From an uncultured Eubacteriales bacterium (GTDB lineage: Bacteria > Bacillota > Clostridia > Lachnospirales > Lachnospiraceae): DNA of 33,794 nucleotides. Both the position numbers and the translations under genes were made by a program. This document shows, piece by piece, positions 8,153-15,855 of this stretch. The notes below the pieces were generated by a model. That model saw nothing but the letters and a program-made list of their open reading frames with translations. It was not told where the DNA came from and searched no databases. Numbering within the stretch: the first letter of the stretch is position 1; each line of letters starts with the position of its first letter. The DNA lies in assembly GCA_951800645.1 (NCBI GenBank), contig CATOIK010000022.1:1-33794 (forward strand), read 5' to 3'.

Positions 8153-8640
8153 TGATTCTTCTGGCAGCAGTGGATAAAAACTGGGGAATCGGGAGAAAGG
8201 GACAGCTTTTAGTGTCCATTCCCCAGGATCAGAAACGGTTTCGGGACCAGACCCTGGGTAAGGTAATTGTTATGGGTCGGAAGACCTTAGAGAGCCTGCC
8301 AGGCGGCCAGCCCCTTTACGGCCGGACCAACATCGTCCTGAGCCGGGAGCCGGGGTATCAGGTAAAGGGCGCTACGATATGCGCTGGTTTGGAGGAGTGT
8401 CTGGAGGAACTGAAAAACTATCCGGATCAGGATGTCTATATCATTGGAGGAGAAAGCATTTACCGGCAGTTTCTGCCTTACTGCGACCAGGCGGACATTA
8501 CCTGGATAGACTTTTCCTACGAGGCAGACGCCTATTTTCCAAACCTGGAAAACGCAGATGGCTGGGAGATGACGGAGGAAAGCGATGAGTGGACCTACTT
8601 CGATCTCTGCTATTCCTACAGACGGTATCAGAAAAAGTAA
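8152..8640 (+). CDS. folA: Dihydrofolate reductase
   Basis: The 162-residue protein reduces dihydrofolate to tetrahydrofolate with NADPH. Family features are clear: an N-terminal AAVDKNWGIGRKGQLL segment, the catalytic acidic residue in SIPQDQKRF, the cofactor motif VIVMGRKTLESLP, TNIVLSR, and DVYIIGGESIYRQF near the C-terminal third. Its ATG shares the A of the preceding TGA stop, so it is translationally coupled to the ThyX-like gene. A GGAAGGAAG stretch inside the end of that gene serves as the ribosome binding site. The pairing matters because a standard ThyX regenerates tetrahydrofolate itself and does not need DHFR. Confidence 0.95.
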   Translation: MILLAAVDKNWGIGRKGQLLVSIPQDQKRFRDQTLGKVIVMGRKTLESLPGGQPLYGRTNIVLSREPGYQVKGATICAGLEECLEELKNYPDQDVYIIGGESIYRQFLPYCDQADITWIDFSYEADAYFPNLENADGWEMTEESDEWTYFDLCYSYRRYQKK

Positions 8641-8669
8641 GCTGCAAAAGCGGCATAAGGAGGAGAGCA

Positions 8670-9554
8670 ATGTTTCAGATTTTGAAAGCCGAGAAACTGG
8701 CAGACAAGATTTTTCTTATGGATGTGGAGGCTCCGCGGGTGGCAAAATCTTGTCAGCCAGGCGAGTTTGTCATTGTAAAAATGGATGAGAAGGGAGAGCG
8801 TATCCCTCTTACTATCTGCGATTTTGACCGGAAAAAGGGCACAGTAACCATTGTGTTCCAGATTGTAGGCGCGTCTACCAGGCGGATGGCGGAATTAAAA
8901 GCCGGAGACGCTTTCCAGGACTTTGTAGGCCCCTTAGGCCAGCCCTCTGAGTTTGTGAGAGAGGATTTAGAAGAAGTAAAGGGCCGCAAATATCTGTTTG
9001 TAGCCGGAGGCGTGGGAACGGCGCCGGTTTATCCCCAGGTAAAATGGCTGAAGGAGCACGGCATTGAGGCAGATGTTATCGTTGGAGCAAAGACCAAGGA
9101 TCTGCTGATTCTGGAAGATTCCATGCGGGAGGTTGCCGGAAGTCTTTACATAACCACAGACGACGGTTCTTACGAGCGGAAGGGCATGGTTACCGCCGTG
9201 ATTGAGGACCTGGTAAAGAATCAGGGCAAGCATTACGATGTGTGCGTTGCCATCGGCCCCATGATTATGATGAAGTTTGTCTGCAAGCTGACAAAAGAGC
9301 TGAATTTGCCTACCATCGTCAGTATGAACCCGATTATGGTAGACGGAACCGGTATGTGCGGCGCCTGCCGTCTGACCGTAGGAGATGAGGTGAAGTTTGC
9401 CTGTGTAGACGGACCGGAGTTTGACGGCCATCTGGTGAATTTTGACGAGGCCATGAAGCGGCAGCAGATGTATAAGACCGAGGAAGGCAGGGCTATGTTA
9501 AAGGCGACAGAAGGGGACACCCATCACGGCGGCTGCGGCCACTGCAATGACTAA
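8670..9554 (+). CDS. nfnA: NfnA: NADH-dependent ferredoxin:NADP+ oxidoreductase, small subunit
   Basis: The 294-residue protein resembles the FAD/NAD-binding electron-transfer subunit shared by NfnA, SudB and dihydroorotate dehydrogenase PyrK. In Nfn it binds FAD, one [2Fe-2S] cluster and NADH. FAD-binding residues lie in the first 100 residues, and the NAD-binding motif VAGGVGTAPVYPQ is near 111-123. The cluster motif has Cys230, Cys233 and Cys245, preceded by Asp225 in VDGTGMCGAC. An Asp ligand has been described for NfnA, so this spacing favours Nfn over PyrK. A Cys/His-rich tail (HHGGCGHC) ends the protein. ATG 8670 with AGGAGAG just upstream is preferred to in-frame starts inside folA. 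nfnB follows 22 bases later. Confidence 0.85.
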   Translation: MFQILKAEKLADKIFLMDVEAPRVAKSCQPGEFVIVKMDEKGERIPLTICDFDRKKGTVTIVFQIVGASTRRMAELKAGDAFQDFVGPLGQPSEFVREDLEEVKGRKYLFVAGGVGTAPVYPQVKWLKEHGIEADVIVGAKTKDLLILEDSMREVAGSLYITTDDGSYERKGMVTAVIEDLVKNQGKHYDVCVAIGPMIMMKFVCKLTKELNLPTIVSMNPIMVDGTGMCGACRLTVGDEVKFACVDGPEFDGHLVNFDEAMKRQQMYKTEEGRAMLKATEGDTHHGGCGHCND

Positions 9555-9576
9555 CTGGGAATCGGAGGATAAAAGA

Positions 9577-10962
9577 ATGGATGTATTGAAAAAGGTTCCT
9601 GTAAGAGAGCAGGATGCAAAGGTGCGGGCAGGAAATTTTGAGGAGGTCTGCTACGGCTATGATCAAGAAGAAGCCATGGCAGAGGCATCCCGCTGCCTGA
9701 AATGTAAAAATGCAAAATGTATGGGCGGCTGCCCGGTTTCCATCAATATTCCCGGATTCATCAAGGAAGTGGAGGCAGGAAACTTTGAGGCTGCAGCCAA
9801 TGTAATCGCTGAGGCGTCCGCTCTTCCGGCAGTCTGCGGACGGGTTTGTCCCCAGGAAAGCCAGTGCGAAGGCCAGTGTATCCGCGGCATCAAGGGAGAG
9901 CCTATTTCCATTGGAAAGCTGGAGCGGTTTGTGGCAGACTGGTCCAGAGAAAACGGTTTTGTGCCCAAGGTAAGCGCAGAAAAGAACGGCAGGAAGGTAG
10001 CGGTAGTAGGCTCCGGCCCTGCAGGACTGACCTGTGCCGGGGACCTGGCTAAGTTAGGCTACGATGTAACCATCTTCGAGGCGCTCCATGAGCCGGGCGG
10101 CGTGCTGACCTATGGCATTCCGGAGTTCCGTCTCCCCAAACTGTCCGTTGTCCGTTCTGAGATTGAGAATGTAAAGAAGCTGGGCGTTACCATTGAGACG
10201 GATGTTATCATCGGTAAGTCTGTAACCATTGATGAGCTGATGGAGGAGGAAGGCTTTGAAGCCGTATTTATCGGTTCCGGTGCCGGACTTCCTAAGTTTA
10301 TGGGGATTCCCGGTGAGAACGCCAATGGCGTATTTTCCGCCAATGAGTACCTGACCAGAAATAACCTGATGAAGGCGTTCCGGGATGATTATGATACTCC
10401 TATCGTGGCAGGCAAAAAGGTAGCTGTAGTAGGCGGCGGAAATGTGGCTATGGACGCAGCCAGAACAGCCCTTCGTCTGGGCGCGGAGGTTCACATTGTA
10501 TATCGGAGAAGCGAAGCTGAGCTGCCCGCCCGTGTGGAGGAGGTACACCACGCCAAGGAAGAAGGGGTAATCTTTGATTTGCTGACTAACCCGGTAGAAA
10601 TTCTGACCGATGAAAATGACTGGGTAAAGGGCATGGTAGTCCGGAAGATGGAGTTAGGCGAGCCGGACGCTTCTGGAAGAAGACGGCCAGTGGAGATAGA
10701 AGGCTCTGATTACACCATTGAGCTGGATACGGTGATCATGTCTCTGGGAACCAGCCCCAACCCGCTGATTTCTTCTACTACAGAAGGTCTGGAAATTAAC
10801 AGGCGGAAGTGTATTGTGGCTGAGGCAGAAAACGGCCAGACCTCCAGAGAAGGGGTGTTTGCAGGCGGCGACGCCGTAACTGGAGCAGCTACGGTAATTC
10901 TGGCTATGGAGGCAGGAAAGAAGGGCGCCAAGGGCATCCACGAATATTTAAGCCGGAAATAG
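9577..10962 (+). CDS. nfnB: NfnB: large subunit of the bifurcating transhydrogenase (GltD-like)
   Basis: The 461-residue protein belongs to the GltD-like flavoprotein family that includes NfnB and the glutamate synthase small subunit. Two four-cysteine groups for [4Fe-4S] clusters are present: Cys40, 43, 48, 52 and Cys87, 91, 97, 101. Two dinucleotide-binding motifs follow: VAVVGSGPAGLTCAG near 143 and VAVVGGGNVAMDAART near 284. No glutamate synthase large subunit is adjacent, and NfnA is directly upstream, so the pair most likely couples NADH and ferredoxin oxidation to NADP+ reduction. GGAGG at 9564-9568 selects ATG 9577; the in-frame ATG 9547 overlaps nfnA. Confidence 0.87.
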   Translation: MDVLKKVPVREQDAKVRAGNFEEVCYGYDQEEAMAEASRCLKCKNAKCMGGCPVSINIPGFIKEVEAGNFEAAANVIAEASALPAVCGRVCPQESQCEGQCIRGIKGEPISIGKLERFVADWSRENGFVPKVSAEKNGRKVAVVGSGPAGLTCAGDLAKLGYDVTIFEALHEPGGVLTYGIPEFRLPKLSVVRSEIENVKKLGVTIETDVIIGKSVTIDELMEEEGFEAVFIGSGAGLPKFMGIPGENANGVFSANEYLTRNNLMKAFRDDYDTPIVAGKKVAVVGGGNVAMDAARTALRLGAEVHIVYRRSEAELPARVEEVHHAKEEGVIFDLLTNPVEILTDENDWVKGMVVRKMELGEPDASGRRRPVEIEGSDYTIELDTVIMSLGTSPNPLISSTTEGLEINRRKCIVAEAENGQTSREGVFAGGDAVTGAATVILAMEAGKKGAKGIHEYLSRK

Positions 10963-10965
10963 GGA

Positions 10966-10995
10966 TTGAAAATAATTTACCGGTTGTGTTATACT
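10966..10995 (+). promoter_or_regulatory. Sigma-70 promoter before the MATE genes
   Basis: TTGAAA (10966-10971) and TATACT (10990-10995) are separated by 18 bases. The predicted start near 11002 lies about 20 bases before a terminator-like hairpin, giving a leader of about 110 bases before the first MATE start codon. Confidence 0.65.
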
Positions 10996-11020
10996 AAAAT
11001 CAGATAGCTGAATAGGCAGA

Positions 11021-11059
11021 GGCAGGGGGTTGTGACAGCAGTCACGGCGCCCGCCTTTT
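11021..11059 (+). terminator. Terminator-like hairpin (nfnAB terminator or MATE attenuator)
   Basis: GTGAC (11032-11036) pairs with GTCAC (11041-11045) around AGCA. The stem is extended by GGC and GGG (11021-11023, 11025-11027) with CCC and GCC (11050-11055), leaving a bulged A and an internal loop. TTTTCATTATTTT follows. Because it lies after a good promoter and before the MATE start, it could be either the end of the nfnAB transcript or a premature terminator in the MATE leader. Confidence 0.6.
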
Positions 11060-11112
11060 CATTATTTTACAGAGATTTTTGATTAAAGGGAACAGGAAAG
11101 GAAACAGGAAGC

Positions 11113-12483
11113 ATGGGAAAAGAAAAGACAGCAGGCGTCGACCTGCTCCACGGGCGGATTTTTCCGTCTCTGACAGGATTGGCTCTGCCTATTATGGCAA
11201 CTTCTCTGGTGCAGACTGCTTATAATTTGACGGATATGGCCTGGATTGGCCGGGTAGGCAGCAGCGCTGTGGCGGCAGTGGGGGCAGCAGGTATGTATAC
11301 CTGGTTTTCCTCCGGCATTGTACTGACTGCCCGCATGGGCGGTCAGGTAAAAGTAGCCCACAGTCTGGGGCAGGGAAACCGGGAGGAGGCCAGGGCCTTT
11401 GGCCGCGGTGCGCTGCAGCTTACGATCCTTCTGGCGTTATCCTTTGCCCTCATTGCCAATCTGTTTGCCAGCCAGTTGATTGGGTTTTTCGGTCTGGAAA
11501 ATGGGGCTACTATCATATCCGCCCGGAATTATCTGCGTATTACCTGCGGTTTGATCCTGTTTTCCTTTTTAAATCAGACCATGACCGGTCTGTTTACTGC
11601 CATTGGAGACAGTAAAACTCCTTTTGTGGCCAACTGTATGGGGCTGGTGACAAATATGATTCTGGATCCGGTGCTGATTTTCGGTATCGGACCGTTTCCC
11701 AGAATGGAAGCGGTAGGTGCAGCAATCGCTACCGTAACAGCCCAGATGATCGTAACTCTGGTGATGGTGAGCCGTGCCAGAAAAGAGCCGGTGCTGTTTT
11801 CTCACATCCGGCTGTGGCAGAAAACCTCCGGAGACCACATCAGAGCCATGGTAAAGCTGGGGCTTCCCTCGGCGCTGCAGAGTATGCTGTATTCCGCCAT
11901 TTCCATGGTGCTGACCCGGATGGTGGCCGGCTGGGGAGACGGGGCAGTGGCAGCCCAGCGGGTAGGCGGTCAGGTGGAGTGTATTTCCTGGATGACTGCA
12001 GAGGGCTTCGGCTCCGCCATGAATGCCTTTACAGGACAGAATTTTGGGGCAAGACAGTACAGCCGGGTAAAGAAAAGCTACGGCGTGGCTGCCCTTGTAA
12101 TCGGGCTTTGGGGCATTATGACTTCCTGTATTCTCATCTTCGGGGCAGCGCCCATCTTTCAGATTTTCATTAAAGAAGCGGAGGTTCTGCCTGTCGGAAT
12201 CAGCTATCTGGTGGTTCTGGGAATCGGGCAGATGCCCATGTGTCTGGAATTGATGACCGGCGGCGCTCTGCAGGGTCTTGGAAAGACCATGTCCTGCTCT
12301 GTAATTACCGTTGTGCTGACAGCGGCCCGGATCCCTCTTGCCATGTTTTTAAGCGGAACTGCTCTGGAGCTGAATGGAATCTGGTGGGCGCTGACCCTTA
12401 CCAGTATAACAAAAGGTATTGTGTTTGTAGGATATTATCTGTGGACATTAAAACTCCTGCCGGCAGAAGGCGCCCCGGCCTAA
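11113..12483 (+). CDS. MATE family multidrug/Na+ or H+ antiporter, first of two
   Basis: The 456-residue protein is an integral membrane transporter of the MATE family, with about 12 hydrophobic segments in two pseudo-symmetrical halves. The N-terminal half has the typical LALPIMATSLVQTAYNLTDM and the loop GQGNREEARAFGRGAL; the second half has VKLGLPSALQSMLYS and FTGQNFGARQYSRVKKS. MATE proteins export cationic drugs, dyes or metabolites in exchange for Na+ or H+; the substrate here is unknown. The start at 11113 has only a close AGGAAG as ribosome binding site. It is followed by a second MATE gene after 22 bases, and the two may work as a pair. A hairpin leader suggests regulated expression. 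Confidence 0.92.
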   Translation: MGKEKTAGVDLLHGRIFPSLTGLALPIMATSLVQTAYNLTDMAWIGRVGSSAVAAVGAAGMYTWFSSGIVLTARMGGQVKVAHSLGQGNREEARAFGRGALQLTILLALSFALIANLFASQLIGFFGLENGATIISARNYLRITCGLILFSFLNQTMTGLFTAIGDSKTPFVANCMGLVTNMILDPVLIFGIGPFPRMEAVGAAIATVTAQMIVTLVMVSRARKEPVLFSHIRLWQKTSGDHIRAMVKLGLPSALQSMLYSAISMVLTRMVAGWGDGAVAAQRVGGQVECISWMTAEGFGSAMNAFTGQNFGARQYSRVKKSYGVAALVIGLWGIMTSCILIFGAAPIFQIFIKEAEVLPVGISYLVVLGIGQMPMCLELMTGGALQGLGKTMSCSVITVVLTAARIPLAMFLSGTALELNGIWWALTLTSITKGIVFVGYYLWTLKLLPAEGAPA

Positions 12484-12505
12484 GCGTGAGAGGAGGAAGG
12501 ACTGT

Positions 12506-13882
12506 ATGACAGCAGTGATGACAAAAGAAGAAAAGTACCGGCAGATGATTGAGACGCCGGTAAACAAGCTGATTCCCAGACTGGCAGTGCCCACTATTAT
12601 CAGTATGCTGGTAACTTCCATTTATAATATGGCGGATACCTTTTTCGTCAGCCAGATCAGCACCAGCGCCTCCGGTGCAGTCGGCGTCATGTTTTCCGCC
12701 ATGGCCATGATTCAGGCTATCGGCTTTACTCTGGGAATGGGAAGCGGCAACAACATTTCGCGGGCATTGGGAAACCGGGAGGAGGAAAAGGCCAGCTGGC
12801 TTGCAGCGGTGGCATTTTATACTGCAGGAATCATCGGCATCATCATCCTGATTTTCGGGACTTTGTTTTCCAGGCAGATGGTATATCTTCTGGGGGCTAC
12901 GCCAACTATCGCGCCCTATGCTCAGGATTACGCCCGGTATATTCTGATTGCGGCTCCCTTTATGATGACCTCCTTTGTAATGAACAACATTCTGCGTGCC
13001 CAGGGAAACGCCATGTTTGCCATGATCGGCATTACTACCGGCGGCGTGATGAATATGATCCTGGATCCGATTCTGATTTTCGGGTTCCACATGGGAATTT
13101 CTGGGGCAGCCATCGCTACCATGGTAAGTCAGATGATCAGCTTCTGCATCCTGCTGCGCCAGTGCAATGGCCGCCCGGACTGCATCAAGATTCAGATTTC
13201 CCGGTTCCGTCCTTCTCTGGCAGTTTATGGAGAAATTCTCCACACAGGTCTGCCTTCCTTCTGCAGACAGGGACTGGCCAGTGTGGCGGCAGTCGTATTA
13301 AACTTTGCAGCAGGCCCTTACGGCGATGCAGCCATTGCGGCTATGTCCATTGTTACTCGGTTTATGATGTTTATTAACTCCAGCCTGATTGGCTTTGGCC
13401 AGGGCTTTCAGCCAGTGTGCGGATTTAACTTCGGCGCAGAGCGGTATGACCGGGTGCTGGAAGCCTTCTGGTTCTGCGTGAAGGTGGCAGTGATTTTGTT
13501 GACGGTGCTGGGGATTACGGCCTTTCTATTCAGCCGTCCCATTGTGACATCGTTCAGAAGGGAAGACCTGGAAGTGATTGAGATTGGCACCCTGGCTCTC
13601 AGGCTCCAGCTTCTGACTATGCCGTTCCAGGCCTGGGTGATTATGGTAAATATGTTGACCCAGTCCATTGGATACGGATTCCGGGCGTCGGTTGTGGCTA
13701 TGGGCCGCCAGGGGCTTTTTCTGATTCCTGCGCTGATGATCCTGCCCAGAGCTTTGGGGATTTTGGGACTTCAGGTCTCCCAGCCCATTGCGGACATGCT
13801 GACCTTTGTGCTGGCTACAGTGATTGTGATTGGGGTTTTAAAAGAGTTGGGACAGTTGAAGAAACAGCAGGACACAGTCTGA
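12506..13882 (+). CDS. MATE family efflux transporter, second of two
   Basis: This 458-residue membrane protein is a second MATE-type transporter, clearly different in sequence from its neighbour. Typical segments are IPRLAVPTIISMLVTSIYNMAD in the first helix, the loop GNREEEKASWLAA, ILRAQGNAMFAM in the middle, and GFGQGFQPVCGFNFGAERYDRV in the second half. Substrate and coupling ion cannot be read. AGGAGG at 12491-12496 gives a strong ribosome binding site. The closeness to the first MATE gene points to one transcript. No clear terminator follows it. Confidence 0.92.
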   Translation: MTAVMTKEEKYRQMIETPVNKLIPRLAVPTIISMLVTSIYNMADTFFVSQISTSASGAVGVMFSAMAMIQAIGFTLGMGSGNNISRALGNREEEKASWLAAVAFYTAGIIGIIILIFGTLFSRQMVYLLGATPTIAPYAQDYARYILIAAPFMMTSFVMNNILRAQGNAMFAMIGITTGGVMNMILDPILIFGFHMGISGAAIATMVSQMISFCILLRQCNGRPDCIKIQISRFRPSLAVYGEILHTGLPSFCRQGLASVAAVVLNFAAGPYGDAAIAAMSIVTRFMMFINSSLIGFGQGFQPVCGFNFGAERYDRVLEAFWFCVKVAVILLTVLGITAFLFSRPIVTSFRREDLEVIEIGTLALRLQLLTMPFQAWVIMVNMLTQSIGYGFRASVVAMGRQGLFLIPALMILPRALGILGLQVSQPIADMLTFVLATVIVIGVLKELGQLKKQQDTV

Positions 13883-13994
13883 CGGATGCAGCAGGGGCGG
13901 CAGGAACAGACAAAAAAAAGCAAAAACCACTGGACTAATTGCAGGTTTTGTGAGAAAATGAAAGTAAGTATGGTGTGATAAATTTAACAAGGTT

Positions 13995-14022
13995 CGGAAC
14001 CGGGGTCCAGACTGTGGTTCCG
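13995..14022 (+). promoter_or_regulatory. Leader hairpin before the Fe-S scaffold operon
   Basis: CGGAACC (13995-14001) and GGTTCCG (14016-14022) form a perfect 7-bp stem with a 14-base loop; a flanking T-G wobble can add one pair. It lies in the 194-base gap between the second MATE gene and the scaffold gene, 55 bases before the ATG. No T-tract follows, so it is not a terminator. A promoter in the gap is not clear; GATAAA at 13977-13982 is the best -10-like site and has a poor -35. Confidence 0.45.
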
Positions 14023-14076
14023 GAGGTTGTTAAGCCGCGTACTTCAGGACATTACATAGTTGAAAGGAGTTTTAAC

Positions 14077-14769
14077 ATGATTTATTCACACGAAGTAGAA
14101 AAAATGTGCACCGTTGCACAGGGCGTTCATCATGGCGCTGCTCCGATTCCGGAAGAAGCAAAGTGGGTACAGGCAAAGGAGGTAAAAGACATCTCCGGTC
14201 TGACTCATGGTATCGGCTGGTGTGCTCCTCAGCAGGGCGCATGTAAGCTGACCCTGAATGTGAAAGAGGGTATTATTCAGGAGGCTCTGGTTGAGACTAT
14301 CGGCTGCTCCGGTATGACCCATTCCGCAGCTATGGCATCTGAAATCCTGCCGGGCCGCACCGTGTTAGAGGCTCTGAACACGGATCTGGTTTGTGACGCA
14401 ATCAACACTGCCATGAGAGAGTTATTCCTGCAGATCGTATACGGCAGAACCCAGAGCGCATTTTCTGAGGATGGTCTGCCCATCGGCGCCGGCTTAGAGG
14501 ATCTGGGCAAAGGCCTTCGTTCCCAGGTTGGTACCATGTACGGCACCTTAAAGAAAGGCCCCCGCTATTTGGAGATGGCAGAGGGTTATGTAACCGGTAT
14601 CGCTCTGGACGCAGAGGATCACATTATTGGCTACCAGTTCGTAAGCCTGGGCAAGATGACCGACTTCATCAAGAAGGGCGATGATCCCAACACCGCATGG
14701 GAGAAAGCAAAAGGCCAGTATGGCCGCGTAGCTGACGCAGTGAAGATCATCGATCCGAGAAATGAGTAA
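14077..14769 (+). CDS. IscU/NifU-like Fe-S cluster scaffold protein with C-terminal extension
   Basis: The 230-residue protein starts with an IscU-like domain. Cys55 in APQQGACKLTL, Cys77 in ETIGCSGMTHSAAMASE and Cys106 in DLVCDAINTAM fit the three conserved scaffold cysteines, and Cys49 is an extra one. The spacing between them is shorter than in IscU. About 110 residues follow that are not part of IscU, including PRYLEMAEGYVTGIALD. No cysteine desulfurase gene is near, so it may serve a special purpose rather than general cluster assembly. ATG 14077 has AAAGGAG just upstream; an earlier in-frame start has no binding site. It lies 15 bases before the GGGtGRT gene, an arrangement that recurs in clostridia and points to joint function. 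Confidence 0.82.
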   Translation: MIYSHEVEKMCTVAQGVHHGAAPIPEEAKWVQAKEVKDISGLTHGIGWCAPQQGACKLTLNVKEGIIQEALVETIGCSGMTHSAAMASEILPGRTVLEALNTDLVCDAINTAMRELFLQIVYGRTQSAFSEDGLPIGAGLEDLGKGLRSQVGTMYGTLKKGPRYLEMAEGYVTGIALDAEDHIIGYQFVSLGKMTDFIKKGDDPNTAWEKAKGQYGRVADAVKIIDPRNE

Positions 14770-14784
14770 GGGAGGACTATAATC

Positions 14785-15795
14785 ATGGCATTATTTGAAT
14801 CATATGAGAGACGCATCAAACAGATTGATGCAGCATTAAACAGCTATGGCATTGCTTCCATTGAAGAAGCAGAGAAGATTACCAAGGACGCTGGTCTGGA
14901 TGTATACAAAATGGTAGAGGGCATTCAGCCGATCTGCTTTGAGAATGCAAAATGGGCTTACACCGTAGGCGCAGCTATCGCTATCAAGAAGGGCTGCAGA
15001 AAAGCTGCAGACGCAGCGGCAGCTATCGGCGAAGGCCTGCAGGCATTTTGTATTCCCGGCTCCGTCGCAGACACCCGTAAGGTAGGTCTGGGTCACGGAA
15101 ACCTGGGTAAGATGCTTCTGGAAGAGGAGACCGAGTGCTTCGCATTCCTGGCTGGTCACGAGTCCTTCGCAGCAGCAGAGGGCGCTATCGGTATCGCTGA
15201 GAAGGCAAACAAAGTTCGCCAGAAACCGCTCCGCGTTATCTTAAACGGTCTGGGCAAAGACGCTGCACAGATTATTGCACGCATCAACGGCTTTACCTTT
15301 GTTGAGACTGAGTACGATCCTTACACCAACGAGGTAAAAGAAGTTTCCCGTACTGCCTATTCTGAGGGCCTGCGCGCAAAAGTAAACTGCTATGGCGCTA
15401 ACAGCGTTCCGGAAGGCGTTGCCATCATGTGGAAGGAAAATGTAGATGTTTCCATTACCGGAAACTCCACCAACCCGACCCGCTTCCAGCATCCGGTAGC
15501 AGGCACCTACAAGAAAGAGAGACTGGAGGCTGGCAAGAAGTACTTCTCCGTAGCTTCCGGCGGCGGCACTGGCCGTACCCTGCATCCGGACAACATGGCA
15601 GCAGGCCCGGCTTCCTACGGTATGACTGATACCCTGGGCCGTATGCACTCTGACGCTCAGTTTGCAGGTTCCTCCTCCGTTCCGGCTCATGTAGAGATGA
15701 TGGGACTGATCGGCGCAGGAAACAATCCAATGGTTGGTATGACTGTAGCTGTAGCTGTTTCCATCGAGGAAGCTGCTAAAGAGGGTAAGTTTTAG
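14785..15795 (+). CDS. GGGtGRT protein (PF14057-type, function unknown)
   Basis: The 336-residue protein carries the motif that names its family, GGGTGRT, at residues 259-265, followed by LHPDNMAAGPASYGMTD. Other strong features are a glycine-rich segment VGLGHGNLGKMLLEEETE near 95-115 and a C-terminal GLIGAGNNPMVGMTVAVAV. It has no signal peptide or membrane segment and should be cytoplasmic. Its biochemical role is not known to me. Pairing with the IscU-like scaffold suggests a client or partner in Fe-S or metal handling. GGGAGG at 14770-14775 is the ribosome binding site. Codon choice in this gene and the scaffold looks strongly biased, as in well-expressed genes. Confidence 0.88.
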   Translation: MALFESYERRIKQIDAALNSYGIASIEEAEKITKDAGLDVYKMVEGIQPICFENAKWAYTVGAAIAIKKGCRKAADAAAAIGEGLQAFCIPGSVADTRKVGLGHGNLGKMLLEEETECFAFLAGHESFAAAEGAIGIAEKANKVRQKPLRVILNGLGKDAAQIIARINGFTFVETEYDPYTNEVKEVSRTAYSEGLRAKVNCYGANSVPEGVAIMWKENVDVSITGNSTNPTRFQHPVAGTYKKERLEAGKKYFSVASGGGTGRTLHPDNMAAGPASYGMTDTLGRMHSDAQFAGSSSVPAHVEMMGLIGAGNNPMVGMTVAVAVSIEEAAKEGKF

Positions 15796-15805
15796 TAATC
15801 TTTTG

Positions 15806-15836
15806 GTGGAGAAGAGAAATCTTCTCCACTTTTTTT
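15806..15836 (+). terminator. Rho-independent terminator of the scaffold/GGGtGRT operon
   Basis: A perfect 10-bp stem, GTGGAGAAGA (15806-15815) with TCTTCTCCAC (15820-15829), has the loop GAAA and is followed by seven T residues (15830-15836). It ends only about six bases before the ribosome binding site of the nitroreductase gene, which therefore has no room for its own promoter after the terminator. Confidence 0.95.
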
Positions 15837-15855
15837 AGTGAAAGGAGCGTCCTCT

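Noticed and set aside
9577-10962. Glutamate synthase small subunit GltD
   Set aside because: The sequence family is shared, but there is no large subunit nearby and an NfnA-type partner lies directly upstream, which favours NfnB.
12398-13243. A 281-codon open frame on the minus strand across the two MATE genes
   Set aside because: The plus-strand frames are clear MATE transporters; the antisense translation is His/Gln/Asn-rich with no family features.
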